A stretch of 64,000 bases of DNA. It comes from Desulfobacteraceae bacterium UBA2174. Its GTDB lineage: Bacteria; Desulfobacterota; Desulfobacteria; Desulfobacterales; UBA2174. The translations under genes and the position numbers were made by a program. Below, in pieces: positions 18,594-27,713 of this stretch. The stretch spans positions 124,001-188,000 of the forward strand of contig DCWA01000019.1 of NCBI GenBank assembly GCA_002327445.1, given 5' to 3'. The stretch's first letter is position 1; every line of letters starts with the position of its first letter. The notes beneath the pieces are model-generated. The model had not been told where the DNA came from, did no database searches, and worked only from the letters and a program-made list of their open reading frames with translations.

Positions 18594-19601
18594 TCAGAAA
18601 TGCCAGCCGAGATTGAGAAAGAAGGTGATGTCGGCACCGGCCTCCGCCGAGTCGACGATATCCTCCATGGTGCCGGCCTGGACGAAAAAGCCATCGGGCC
18701 GCTGGTAGGTGATGCCGAGCAGCAAGTCCACGATGCGCCGGTCGAGCATGGTCAGGCCGGTGCCTGAAAAAGGGCGGGACGTGTAGGCCACCTGGGCGCT
18801 GGCCGACCAGACGTCGGTGAACGCGTAGCTCATGCCGAACATCGCCTGGTAGAAGGTCTCGGCATCCACTTCGGGATCGTCGATGTCGCCGGGAAAGATG
18901 ACATCGGCGTTGAGAAAGGCGGCCACCGATCCGAAATGCTTTTCCAGCAGCAGCCCGAAGCCAACATCGGTGCCGCCGCTGCCCAGGCCGCGGCTGCGGC
19001 GGCCGGTGGGCAGTTTCAGCCCCAGGCGGGCGGCCACGGCCGGCATTGCATCGCCTTCCTGAAAAACGAGTGTCTTCAAGCGTAGCGCCACGTCTCCGGG
19101 GCCGGTGGCATGATCGTCGCTGCCGATGACGCGACGTCCGCCGCGGCGGATATCGAAGTGGTACTGGCCGGGGGACTCCTCCTCCCGCACCTTGCGGGCA
19201 TTGCCGAAGGCCTGCTCCACATCGAGAATGAAATCGTCAAGGAAGCCGCCGCCGGATAGCGCCAGCGGCAGAGAAAGGTTGACTTCGATCCGGTCGGAAA
19301 GGCCGTAGTTGAAGTCCACGGTGGTGCGCAGCATCTCCATGTCGATGACCCCGGCGGCCGGGCCGGGATCATCTTCCACCAGGAGGGTATTGGTGAGGCT
19401 GTTGGATACCGTCAGCCGGCCGGTGCCCCGCGAAAGGGTCTTGGCCCGGTCCGGCGGGGCTTGCAAAAAGAGGAGTTGCACCGGCGAGGCGTTGACCATG
19501 GAGATCGGGGCGGCGTGAACGCCGGCAGCGTCGACGGGGGGTGCGATCAGCACGGGGATGAGGAGGCCGGCACAGAAGATCGCGGTGGCTGTTGGTTTCA
19601 T
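18594..19601 (-). CDS. DUF3187-like outer-membrane beta-barrel protein
   Basis: 335 residues with a signal peptide ending near PPVDAA. The mature protein alternates short amphipathic strands (VDFNYGLSDRIEVNLSLPLA, DVALRLKTLVF, AAFLNADVIF) and ends in aromatic LNLGWHF, the usual last-strand signature of outer-membrane barrels. The pattern resembles DUF3187 proteins. The start overlaps the stop of the upstream outer-membrane factor by four bases, so it belongs to the RND operon. Its function is unknown. Confidence 0.72.
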   Translation of the reverse strand: MKPTATAIFCAGLLIPVLIAPPVDAAGVHAAPISMVNASPVQLLFLQAPPDRAKTLSRGTGRLTVSNSLTNTLLVEDDPGPAAGVIDMEMLRTTVDFNYGLSDRIEVNLSLPLALSGGGFLDDFILDVEQAFGNARKVREEESPGQYHFDIRRGGRRVIGSDDHATGPGDVALRLKTLVFQEGDAMPAVAARLGLKLPTGRRSRGLGSGGTDVGFGLLLEKHFGSVAAFLNADVIFPGDIDDPEVDAETFYQAMFGMSYAFTDVWSASAQVAYTSRPFSGTGLTMLDRRIVDLLLGITYQRPDGFFVQAGTMEDIVDSAEAGADITFFLNLGWHF

Positions 19602-21001
19602 CCACCACCTCCCAGGGCGGCGTAGAGGTTGACCCTGGCGGCCAGATCCGCCAGTCGAACCGTGATCAGCCCCTGCCGGGCCGCATAGAGGGAGCGTTGG
19701 GCCTCCAGGACGCTCAGGTAGCTGTCCACGCCTTTGGTATAACGGAGGTCGGAGAGGCGATGGGCCTCGCTGGAAGCTTCCACCAGGGACCGCTGGGCTT
19801 CCAGTTGGCGGCCCACGGTTCCCTGCTGGGCCAGGGCATCGGCGACTTCACGGAAAGCGGTCTGGATGGCTTTTTCGTATTGGGTCAGGAGGATTTCGCG
19901 TTCCACCTTGGCGACATCCAGGGCCGCCCAGGTGCGCGGGTCGAAAATCGGTATCCCGATGTGCGGGGCAAAATTCCAGGTGTCCTGGCCGGCGGCAAAG
20001 AGATCGGAGAGTTCGGCGCTGGCGGTGCCGAAGGCGGTGGTGAGCGAGATGCGGGGAAACAGGGCCGCCCGGGCGGCGCCGATGTTGGCGTTGGCCGCCT
20101 TGAGGCGGCGTTCGGCGGCCAGCACGTCCGGCCGGCGCAGCAGCACCTCGGAGGAGGTGTCCACGGCCGGGTCAACCGGGCGCTCCACCCGACCGATCTC
20201 ATCGGCCCACAGCGGGGATTCCACCGGTGCGCCCACCAGCAGGGCCAAGGCGTTTTGATCTTGGGCCACCACCTGGGTGAAACGGGCCACGTCCACCCGG
20301 GCGGCGTCCACCTGGGTCTGAGCTCTCCGCAGGTCCAACTCCTGGGCCAGGCCCACATCGTAGCGCCGGCGGATCAACTCGTAGGTCGCCTGCTGGGTGT
20401 CGAGGGTCGATCGGGCCAGTTCCAGCTTTTCGCGGTCGGCGGCCAGGGTGAGCCAGCCGTTGGCCGTTTCGGCGATGAGGAGAATCCGGGCGGCGCGCTC
20501 GGCCTCCTCCGTGGCGAGGTATTCTTCCAGCGCGGCCCTCTCCAGGCTGCGCAGGCGGCCGAAAAAGTCGATCTCCCAGGCGCTGACGCCCAGATTGACA
20601 CTGTACTCCTCCACGGTCATCGACTGCCCTTGGCTCGACAAGTCCGCCGGCAGACGTTCCTGGTAGAAGCTGCCGGTGGCGTCCACCTTGGGCAGCAGGT
20701 CGGCGCGCTGGATGCGGTAGTAGGCCCGGGCCCGCTCGACGTTCAGCGCCGCCAGGCGCAGGTCGCGGTTGTTTTCCAGGGCGGCGGCAATCACGGCCCG
20801 CAGCCGGGGGTCGGTGAAAAACTGGCGCCAGGGCAGGTCGGCGGCCGCCGATGTTCCCTCCGGTGCTTCGCCATTGTATGCCGGCCCTTCGGGCCACTGC
20901 CCGGGGACCGGGGACTCGGGGCGAAAGTATTCGGGGATCATGGTGCAGCCGGAGCAGAGAAGAACGGCGGCAACCCCGTAAAAAAAGGTTTTTTTGATCA
21001 T
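19598..21001 (-). CDS. Outer-membrane efflux lipoprotein (NodT/OprM-type)
   Basis: 467 residues. A short signal ends in the lipobox-like LCSGC, so the protein is probably acylated at C19. Two outer-membrane-efflux repeats follow, each with long helices (AALNVERARAYYRIQRADLL and RLKAANANIGAARAALFPRI), as in TolC-like factors. It provides the outer-membrane duct for the RND pump encoded just upstream and possibly for the ABC exporter downstream. It is separated from the pump gene by 21 bp. Confidence 0.92.
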   Translation of the reverse strand: MIKKTFFYGVAAVLLCSGCTMIPEYFRPESPVPGQWPEGPAYNGEAPEGTSAAADLPWRQFFTDPRLRAVIAAALENNRDLRLAALNVERARAYYRIQRADLLPKVDATGSFYQERLPADLSSQGQSMTVEEYSVNLGVSAWEIDFFGRLRSLERAALEEYLATEEAERAARILLIAETANGWLTLAADREKLELARSTLDTQQATYELIRRRYDVGLAQELDLRRAQTQVDAARVDVARFTQVVAQDQNALALLVGAPVESPLWADEIGRVERPVDPAVDTSSEVLLRRPDVLAAERRLKAANANIGAARAALFPRISLTTAFGTASAELSDLFAAGQDTWNFAPHIGIPIFDPRTWAALDVAKVEREILLTQYEKAIQTAFREVADALAQQGTVGRQLEAQRSLVEASSEAHRLSDLRYTKGVDSYLSVLEAQRSLYAARQGLITVRLADLAARVNLYAALGGGG

Positions 21002-21022
21002 ATCAAGGTTCCCTCGTGTCGA

Positions 21023-24000
21023 TCATGGGCGGTTGGAAGACGCCGGCGGACCGGGTTTTTTGCGCCCGAACACCCGCACCACGACCACATAGAACAGCGG
21101 GATGAAGAAAATGGCCAAGAAGGTCGATGTGACCATCCCGCCCAAGACACCGGTGCCGATGGCGGTCTGGGCGCCGGCGCCGGCCCCGGTGGCCATGGCC
21201 AACGGCAAGACGCCGAACCCGAAGGCCAGCGAGGTCATCACGATGGGCCGCAACCGCAGCTTGGCGCCTTCCAGGGTCGCTTCCACCAGACTCTTGCCTT
21301 CCTTGACCTTGCCCATGGCGAACTGGACGATCAGGATGGCGTTCTTGGTGGTCAGCCCCAGCACGGTGAGCAGCCCGATCTGAAAGTAGACGTCGTTGGG
21401 AAACCCTCTCAGCATCGAGGCGGCCACTCCGCCGATAATCCCCAGGGGCAGGGCCAGCATGACGGAGATGGGCACGGTCCAGCTCTCGTACAAGGCGGCC
21501 AGGCAGAGGAAGATCACGATCATGGAAAAGGCGTAGAGGAGGCCGGTCTGGCTCTTGGCCATACGCTCCTGGTACGAGATGCCGCTCCAGTCGAAGCCGA
21601 TGCCCTCGGGCAGTTTGGCGACGATTTCCTCCATGGCGGCCATGGCTTCCCCGGTGCTGCGGCCCAGTGGGGCTTCGCCGAGGATGTTCATGGATGGAAA
21701 CGCGTTGAAGCGTTCCAGCCGCGGCGATCCATAGTCCCAGTATCCCGAGGCGAAGGCGGTAAAAGGGGTCATGGTGCCCTGGCTGTTGCGCACGTAGAGG
21801 TTTTCCAGGTCCGTGGGCAGCATGCGATGCGGCGCATCCGCCTGGACATAGACCCGCTTGACCCGCCCCCCCTGGATGAAGTCGTTGACATAGGCACTGC
21901 CGAAGGCGGCCGAAATCGTGTGGTGGATCGAGTTGATGGGTACCCCCAGGGCCCCTGCCCGCTCCCAGTCCACGTCGATGCGGTACTGGGCCACGTCGTC
22001 CATGCCGTTGGGCCGCACCCGGGTGAGGCGATCGTCGCCGGCGGCCATGCCCAGGAGCTGGTTGCGCGCTTCCATCAGCTTTTGGTGGCCGATACCGCCG
22101 CGGTCCTGCAATTGGAAGTCGAACCCCACCGAGGTGCCCAGCTCGGTGACCGCCGGCGGGGCGAAGGCGAAGACCCGGGCGTTGCGGATCCTGGCAAAGC
22201 GGGCCATGGCACGGTCCGCGACGGCCCAGACCTTCAGGTCCGGTCGATCCCTCAGCTCCCAGTCCTTGAGCCGGACGAAGCCCAGCCCGGTATTCTGGCC
22301 GTTGCCGCCGAAGCCGTGCCCGGCGACGGTCAAAACCGACGCCACCGCTTCCTTTTCCTCTTCCTCGAAGTAGGCCCGGACTTCATCCAGCACCGCCATG
22401 GTCTGCTCCAAGGTCGAACCGGAGGGGAGCTGGGCCTGGATGAACATGGTGCCCTGGTCCTCGTCGGGCAGGTAGGCGGTGGGCATGCGTTGGAACAGGT
22501 AGCCGAGGGCCGCCACGATGAGCACGTAGACGAACAGGTAGCGCAGGCGACGCCCCAGCATCTTGCCCACCGCGCCGGTGTACTTGCTCCGCAGCCAGTC
22601 GAATCCGCGGTCGAAGGCGAGAAAAAAACGGTTGGCGGCGTACACGATGGTACCCAGCAGCGGCACATCGAGGCGCCTGGCCTTCACCCGGTCGTCGAAG
22701 GAACGCAGCAGGGAAGCGCAGAGCACCGGCGTCAGGATCAGGGCCACCAGCACCGACAGGAGCATGGCCGAGATCACGGTGACGGAGAACTGCCGATAGA
22801 TCACCCCGGTGGACCCTCCGAAGAAGGCCATGGGGCCGAAGACCGCCGCCAGCACCAGACCGATGCCGACCAGGGCGCTGGTGATCTCCTCCATCGACTT
22901 GGCGGTGGCCTCCTTGGGAGGGAGTTTCTCCTCGTGGATGATGCGCTCCACGTTTTCCACCACCACGATGGCGTCGTCCACCAGCAGTCCGATGGCCAGC
23001 ACCATGGCAAACATGGTGAGCATGTTGATGGAGTAACCGAATAAGCCCAGCACGGCGAAGGTGCCCAGGATCACTACCGGCACCGCCAGAGTGGGGATCA
23101 GGGTGGCGCGGATGTTTCCCAGGAAGAGAAACATCACGAGGAAGACCAAAAGGATGGCCTCGAACAGGGTCTTGACCACTTCGTCGATGGCCACCTTGAT
23201 GAAGGGGGTGGTGTCGAAGGGGTAGATGGCCTTGACGCCCTGAGGAAAATAATCGGATAGTTCTTCCATCTTGGCCCGCACGGCGTCGGCGGTGTCCAGG
23301 GCGTTGGCCCCGGCGGCCTGCCGGATGGCCAGGGCCGCGCTCGGTTTGCCGTTGAACAACGCTTCTATGTCGTAGCGCTCGGTGCCCAGCTCGGTGCGGC
23401 CCACGTCCCGGACGCGCACCACGGAACCGTCCGGGTTGATGCGCAGCGGGATGGCGGCGAACTCCTCCGGCGTTTTGAGCAGGTTCTGGACGATGATCGA
23501 GGCATTGAGCCGTTGGCCTTCCACCGCCGGCGCCCCACCGAACTGGCCGGCGGAGATCTCCACGTTGTAGGCGTGCAGGGCCGTGACGACATCCTCGATG
23601 GTGAGGCTGTAATCGGTGAGCTTGTCCGGATCCAGCCACACCCGCATGGCGTACTCGCCGCCGAAGGGTTCCACCTCCCCGACCCCCGGGACCCTGGCCA
23701 GCACCTTTTCGATGTTGCTCTGGGCATAGTCGCGCAGGTCGATGCCGCTCATGCTGCCGTCCTCGGAGATCAGGCCCACGATGATCAGGTAGTTGCGGGT
23801 GGACTTGCTCACCTCGACCCCCTGGCGCTGGACCACGTCCGGCAAGCTGGCCATGGCCAGTTGGAGCTTGTTTTGGACCTGGGACCAGGCGAAATCCGGG
23901 TCGGTGCCGGGGGCGAAGGTCAGTTCGATGCGCCCGGCGCCGGAACCGTCACTGGTGGCGGTCATGTACAGCAGCCGGTCGAAACCGGTCATCTTCTGCT

Positions 24001-24199
24001 CGATGACCTGGATGACGCTGTTTTCCACCGTCTCCGCCGAGGCGCCGGGGTAGTAGGCGTCGATGGCGATGGACGGCGGGGCGATGGGCGGGTACTGGGA
24101 GATGGGCATGTTGTAAATCGCCAGGCCACCGCCCAGCATCATGATGATGGCGATGACCCAGGCGAAGACCGGACGATCCAGAAAGAATTTAGACAGCAT
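21023..24199 (-). CDS. RND efflux permease (HAE1/AcrB-type)
   Basis: 1058 residues, the full length for the family. The start MLSKFFLDRPVFAWVIAII and a duplicated arrangement of six helices each with two large periplasmic loops are present. The proton-relay segment LLVDDAIVVVENVER in TM4 has both aspartates. Sequence around FQLQDRGGIGHQKLMEARNQ matches hydrophobe/amphiphile pumps such as AcrB and MexB. It exports lipophilic compounds using the proton gradient, with the adaptor encoded upstream and the outer-membrane factor downstream. Confidence 0.96.
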   Translation of the reverse strand: MLSKFFLDRPVFAWVIAIIMMLGGGLAIYNMPISQYPPIAPPSIAIDAYYPGASAETVENSVIQVIEQKMTGFDRLLYMTATSDGSGAGRIELTFAPGTDPDFAWSQVQNKLQLAMASLPDVVQRQGVEVSKSTRNYLIIVGLISEDGSMSGIDLRDYAQSNIEKVLARVPGVGEVEPFGGEYAMRVWLDPDKLTDYSLTIEDVVTALHAYNVEISAGQFGGAPAVEGQRLNASIIVQNLLKTPEEFAAIPLRINPDGSVVRVRDVGRTELGTERYDIEALFNGKPSAALAIRQAAGANALDTADAVRAKMEELSDYFPQGVKAIYPFDTTPFIKVAIDEVVKTLFEAILLVFLVMFLFLGNIRATLIPTLAVPVVILGTFAVLGLFGYSINMLTMFAMVLAIGLLVDDAIVVVENVERIIHEEKLPPKEATAKSMEEITSALVGIGLVLAAVFGPMAFFGGSTGVIYRQFSVTVISAMLLSVLVALILTPVLCASLLRSFDDRVKARRLDVPLLGTIVYAANRFFLAFDRGFDWLRSKYTGAVGKMLGRRLRYLFVYVLIVAALGYLFQRMPTAYLPDEDQGTMFIQAQLPSGSTLEQTMAVLDEVRAYFEEEEKEAVASVLTVAGHGFGGNGQNTGLGFVRLKDWELRDRPDLKVWAVADRAMARFARIRNARVFAFAPPAVTELGTSVGFDFQLQDRGGIGHQKLMEARNQLLGMAAGDDRLTRVRPNGMDDVAQYRIDVDWERAGALGVPINSIHHTISAAFGSAYVNDFIQGGRVKRVYVQADAPHRMLPTDLENLYVRNSQGTMTPFTAFASGYWDYGSPRLERFNAFPSMNILGEAPLGRSTGEAMAAMEEIVAKLPEGIGFDWSGISYQERMAKSQTGLLYAFSMIVIFLCLAALYESWTVPISVMLALPLGIIGGVAASMLRGFPNDVYFQIGLLTVLGLTTKNAILIVQFAMGKVKEGKSLVEATLEGAKLRLRPIVMTSLAFGFGVLPLAMATGAGAGAQTAIGTGVLGGMVTSTFLAIFFIPLFYVVVVRVFGRKKPGPPASSNRP

Positions 24200-24211
24200 G
24201 GCGAGCCTCCG

Positions 24212-25426
24212 TTATGGCTTCGGTGCCGCGGCCGTGCCGCCGGTTTGGGAACTGGTTTCGGCATTCCGGCCGGCTTCGAAATCGACGGCCTTCACCGCCA
24301 TGCCCGGCCGGATGTTGAGCATCCCTTCCACGATGACCCGGTCCCCGGACGCCAGGCCCGAGGCCACCAGCCACTGGTTACCCAAGGTCCGGTCCAGGGT
24401 CAGCAGGCGCTGTTGAACCGTGCCGGAGGCATCCACGATCAGGGCGACGGGCTCCCCCTTGGTGTTGCGGCTCACCCCTTGCTGGGTGACGAGGATGGCG
24501 TTTTCCGCGATCCCCTCCTGGATCACGGCGCGCACGTACATGCCGGGCAGCAGGACGTGATCCGGATTGGGCACCACGATGCGCAGGGAGTAGGAACCGG
24601 TGGTGGGATCCACCGTCACGTCGGCGAATTGGAGTGTGCCCGGGTGGTCGTGGGCTGTCCCGTCTTCCAGGAGGATACGGACCTTGTTGCGATCCTCCCC
24701 GTCCGGGCTGAGCCGCCCGGTTTCGATCCGGCGCCGCAGGCGCAGCAGCTCGGCCGAGGATTGCACCACGTCCACGTAGATGGGATCGATCTGCTGCAAG
24801 GTGGCCAAAGATTGGGGCTGGTAAGCGGTCACCAGGCTCCCCTCGCGGACGTAGCTGCGGCCGATGCGTCCGTCAAAGGGCGCAACGACCCGGGTGTAGT
24901 TCAAGTCGATACGGGCGGCTTCCACCAGGGCTTTCCAGTACTCGATGTCGGCCTTGACCTGCGCGACGGCGGCGGCGGCATCGTCGTAATCCTGCCGGCT
25001 GACGGCGTTGTCGGTGAGCAGATCCTGGTAGCGTTCGGTTCTGGACTGGATCGACGGCAGGTTGGCCCGGGCTCTGCCAAGGGAGGCTTCGGCCGAATTG
25101 AGGGCTACCTGGAAGGGGACCGGATCGATGCGGTAGAGAAGCTGCCCCTCTTTGACGTCCGCCCCTTCCTCGAAGATCCGCTTGATGATCAGGCCGTTGA
25201 CTTGGGGACGGATTTCGGCGACGCGGAAGGCCGAGGTGCGGCCGGGCAGGTCGGTGGTCAGTTCGACGCGCTGCGATGCGATGGTGACCGTCGCCACCTC
25301 GGGAATTCGCGCCGGAGGGGGACCCTGCTCACTTTGCTTTTGGCATCCGACGACCAGCAGCAAACCGGCGATCAGCAGCGTGAAGATACGGGGGATCGAA
25401 TTTTGGCCGGCAACTTTTCTTTTCAT
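24212..25426 (-). CDS. RND periplasmic adaptor (AcrA/MexA-type) lipoprotein
   Basis: 404 residues from the ATG at 25426, with AGGAG upstream. The signal ends in the lipobox LVVGC (C28). The lipoyl/barrel halves flank a coiled-coil hairpin (about 100-170), and VVAPFDGRIGRSYVREGSLV is the usual return strand. It connects the RND permease to the outer-membrane factor. The start overlaps the stop of a small upstream gene by four bases, so the two are translationally coupled. Confidence 0.93.
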   Translation of the reverse strand: MKRKVAGQNSIPRIFTLLIAGLLLVVGCQKQSEQGPPPARIPEVATVTIASQRVELTTDLPGRTSAFRVAEIRPQVNGLIIKRIFEEGADVKEGQLLYRIDPVPFQVALNSAEASLGRARANLPSIQSRTERYQDLLTDNAVSRQDYDDAAAAVAQVKADIEYWKALVEAARIDLNYTRVVAPFDGRIGRSYVREGSLVTAYQPQSLATLQQIDPIYVDVVQSSAELLRLRRRIETGRLSPDGEDRNKVRILLEDGTAHDHPGTLQFADVTVDPTTGSYSLRIVVPNPDHVLLPGMYVRAVIQEGIAENAILVTQQGVSRNTKGEPVALIVDASGTVQQRLLTLDRTLGNQWLVASGLASGDRVIVEGMLNIRPGMAVKAVDFEAGRNAETSSQTGGTAAAPKP

Positions 25427-25734
25427 GGGGTTGACTCCTGTCTCGATGCATTGACGTTGGCCTCGCAGTCCCAGACGGAATGGTTGATCTGGCCGAAGTC
25501 CGAGAACGCCGCCGCCAGGCGAAGCCCCAGCGGGCTCTTGGTGTTGGGGCAGACTCGACTGCGCCAAACAATCAACAGGCTGAGATCCAGGGTGAGGATG
25601 CAGTTCCGCAGCAACCTGATTTCCTTCAAGTCGCTTTCCCAGTCGGACCAGGAAAGCTGCCCGAAGGCAGCCAAGGCCGCATCCCGATCGGCAATGGATG
25701 CGGTGCGCAGATGTATCAGTTCAATCCGGTCCAT
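25423..25734 (-). CDS. Small protein of unknown function leading the RND operon
   Basis: 103 residues from the ATG at 25734, with GAGG seven bases upstream; a TTG at 25767 has no site. There is one hydrophobic stretch, CILTLDLSLLIVW, a single later cysteine pair, and no signal peptide. I do not recognise the family. Evidence that it is real includes the four-base overlap with the adaptor gene and its position about 40 bases after a sigma-54-type promoter. It could be a cytoplasmic regulator or an accessory factor of the pump. Confidence 0.6.
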   Translation of the reverse strand: MDRIELIHLRTASIADRDAALAAFGQLSWSDWESDLKEIRLLRNCILTLDLSLLIVWRSRVCPNTKSPLGLRLAAAFSDFGQINHSVWDCEANVNASRQESTP

Positions 25735-25784
25735 GCGATGGCCTCGATTTTGAATTTTGTCAAACAAGCGGGTTCAAAAAGAAA

Positions 25785-25798
25785 GCAGAAATCGTGCC
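25785..25798 (-). promoter_or_regulatory. Sigma-54 (-24/-12) promoter for the RND operon
   Basis: On the minus strand the sequence reads CCGGCACGATTTCTGCTTTC. The invariant GG (25798-25797) and GC (25786-25785) are exactly ten bases apart, and GGCACG-N4-CTGC matches the consensus TGGCACG-N4-TTGC except for two T-to-C changes. Transcription would start near 25773, giving a leader of about 40 nt before the ATG at 25734. A sigma-54 activator is encoded divergently at 26134. Confidence 0.62.
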
Positions 25799-25894
25799 GG
25801 AAAAATTAGTTACGTAATTTCAGGGCATTGTATTGAAGATTGAGAAAAACTGTTTTATTTGGAAGATATGGGCTGTCGTATTTGATATTTTATC

Positions 25895-26038
25895 GATCGG
25901 ACGGATCGGACTGATCAGATGAATCCGACCGATCAGACCGATCCGACCGATCTGAGGGATCAGACCGATCTGAGGGATCAGACCGATCTGAGGGATCAGA
26001 CCGATCAGACCGATCCGACTGATCCGTCCGATTGGAAA
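25895..26038. repeat. Tandem 9-bp GATC repeat array (16 units)
   Basis: The unit is GATCNGANN. GATC occurs at 25895, 25904, 25913, 25931, 25940, 25949, 25958, 25967, 25976, 25985, 25994, 26003, 26012 and 26021, always in a 9-bp register; 25922 (AATC) and 26030 (GATT) are decayed units. In the centre two variants alternate, GATCAGACC and GATCTGAGG, giving an 18-bp higher-order repeat. The outer units ATCGGACGGATC and GATCCGTCCGAT are inverted copies. The array lies 100-265 bp upstream of the predicted sigma-54 start, where enhancers of activators usually are. Confidence 0.9.
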
Positions 26039-26133
26039 ATTGCTGTTAAATATGACAGTTAATGCTCGCAAATATCCAAAAAGAATGATTTTCCAAGCCG
26101 GGATTGGTACCCGGCATTTTTGAGGAAATTGCC

Positions 26134-27690
26134 TTGGACGAAAACGAATTCTTCCGCCAAGCGACCCTGCGCATCTCCGGCAGTCTGCACATCGAAACGG
26201 CGATGCGGGAATTTTTCAACTATATCAAGGGGTTCATTCCTGTATCGGGCATGTTTTGCATCCTTTACGACCCCGACCTGCACCTGGGACGCATGCTGGC
26301 CTATATCTGGCCGAACGATCTGCCCAAGCCGGGCGATTTCCTTTCCCCACCCCGGGAATCCCGGGATTTTCTGAGAAAAAACTGGGACGAGGACGCCCAG
26401 GTGCGCATGGTGAACGACATCGACCTGGAGCCGCCCGAATCCCGGCAGCTTTTTGTCGACCTGTGGCCGCTCGATACCTCCGTGCTCTCCATGGACCTGG
26501 AGCTGGACGCCAGGCGCCTGGGCCGTTTCGTGCTCTTCGTCCCCGGCAAGCAGCGCTACCGGCCGGAGCACGCCCGCTGGCTATCGTTGCTTCACGAACC
26601 CATCGCCGTGGCCATCTCCAACATGCTTCAGCACGAGGAAATCTCCCGGCTCAAGGACATGCTGGCCGACGACAACCGCTACCTGCACCGGCAGATGCAC
26701 CAGATGACCGGCGACACCATCATCGGGGCCGATTTCGGACTGCGGGAGGTGATGGAGATGGTGCGCCAGGTGGCGCCCCTCAACAGCCCGGTGCTGCTGA
26801 TGGGGGAGACCGGGGTGGGCAAGGAGCTCATTGCCAACGCGCTGCATTTCTCCTCCCACCGCAGAGCCAACCCCTACATCGCGGTCAACTGCGGCGCGAT
26901 ACCCGAGGCGCTCATCGACAGCGAGCTCTTCGGCCATGAAAAAGGCGCCTTCACCGGTGCCATCGCGCGCAAGCGGGGGCGCTTCGAGCGGGCCCACACG
27001 GGAACCATCTTTCTGGACGAAATCGGAGAGTTGCCCCTCCAGGCCCAGGTGCGCCTGCTGCGGGTGGTCCAGCAGCGGGTCATCGAGCGGGTCGGCGGCA
27101 CCGAGCCGGTTCCGGTGGACGTGCGCATCGTCAGCGCCACCCACCGCAACCTGGAATCCCTGGTGCAGTCGGGCGCCTTCCGGGAGGACCTCTGGTTCCG
27201 GCTCAACGTGCTGCCCATCATGATCCCGCCCCTGCGCCGGCGCATCGATGACATCCCGGCCCTGGTGCGCCATTTCATCGAGCGAAAATCCCGCGAGCTG
27301 AAAATCGGCACCCTGCCGTCCCTGGCTCCCGGCGCCCTGGAACGCTTGCAGGCCTACCCCTGGCCGGGAAACGTGCGCGAGCTGGAAAATCTCGTGGAGC
27401 GGGCCCTTCTCCAGAGCCAATTCGCCGGCCGCGACGGGGTGCTGACCTTCGACGACCTGCCCGCCGGGCCGGCGGCCGCAGACACCGGGCATTCGGGCAA
27501 GGGCGGCAATCCGGTGGAAAGTCTCGACGCTGTGATCGCGGCCCATATCCGCCGGGTATTGGTCAAGACCGGTGGCCGAGTGGAGGGGGAAAAAGGCGCC
27601 GCCGAGATGCTCGGGCTGCACCCGAGCACCCTGAGGGCGCGCATGCGCAAGCTCGGCATCGCCTTCGGGCGGCGGCGCACGGGCGTTTGA
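26134..27690 (+). CDS. Sigma-54-dependent transcriptional activator (enhancer-binding protein)
   Basis: 518 residues. TTG at 26134 with GAGGAA six bases upstream is the best start; the frame extends to a poorer TTG at 26104. A GAF-like sensory domain (about 1-175) precedes an AAA+ domain (about 190-430) with Walker A GETGVGKE, the sigma-54 contact loop GAFTGA and Walker B IFLDEIGELP. A Fis-type helix-turn-helix ends the protein (AAEMLGLHPSTLRARMRKLG). There is no REC domain, so it probably responds to a ligand. It is divergent from the RND operon, and the shared region contains a sigma-54 promoter and a repeat array, so self-contained control of the pump is likely. Confidence 0.94.
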   Translation: MDENEFFRQATLRISGSLHIETAMREFFNYIKGFIPVSGMFCILYDPDLHLGRMLAYIWPNDLPKPGDFLSPPRESRDFLRKNWDEDAQVRMVNDIDLEPPESRQLFVDLWPLDTSVLSMDLELDARRLGRFVLFVPGKQRYRPEHARWLSLLHEPIAVAISNMLQHEEISRLKDMLADDNRYLHRQMHQMTGDTIIGADFGLREVMEMVRQVAPLNSPVLLMGETGVGKELIANALHFSSHRRANPYIAVNCGAIPEALIDSELFGHEKGAFTGAIARKRGRFERAHTGTIFLDEIGELPLQAQVRLLRVVQQRVIERVGGTEPVPVDVRIVSATHRNLESLVQSGAFREDLWFRLNVLPIMIPPLRRRIDDIPALVRHFIERKSRELKIGTLPSLAPGALERLQAYPWPGNVRELENLVERALLQSQFAGRDGVLTFDDLPAGPAAADTGHSGKGGNPVESLDAVIAAHIRRVLVKTGGRVEGEKGAAEMLGLHPSTLRARMRKLGIAFGRRRTGV

Positions 27691-27713
27691 GATGCCTTTT
27701 CAGCCACGGGTTG

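Noticed and set aside
19592..23044. A very long open frame on the plus strand opposite the RND genes
   Set aside because: It is antisense to two clear genes (permease and outer-membrane factor), has a composition typical of a GC-rich shadow frame (His/Gln/Gly/Asp runs) and matches no fold.
25895..26038. GATC array as a CRISPR array or as a coding repeat protein (minus-strand frame 25820-26071)
   Set aside because: The units are 9 bp without spacers. The predicted peptide is only an IGLIP-type echo of the repeat and has no start signal.
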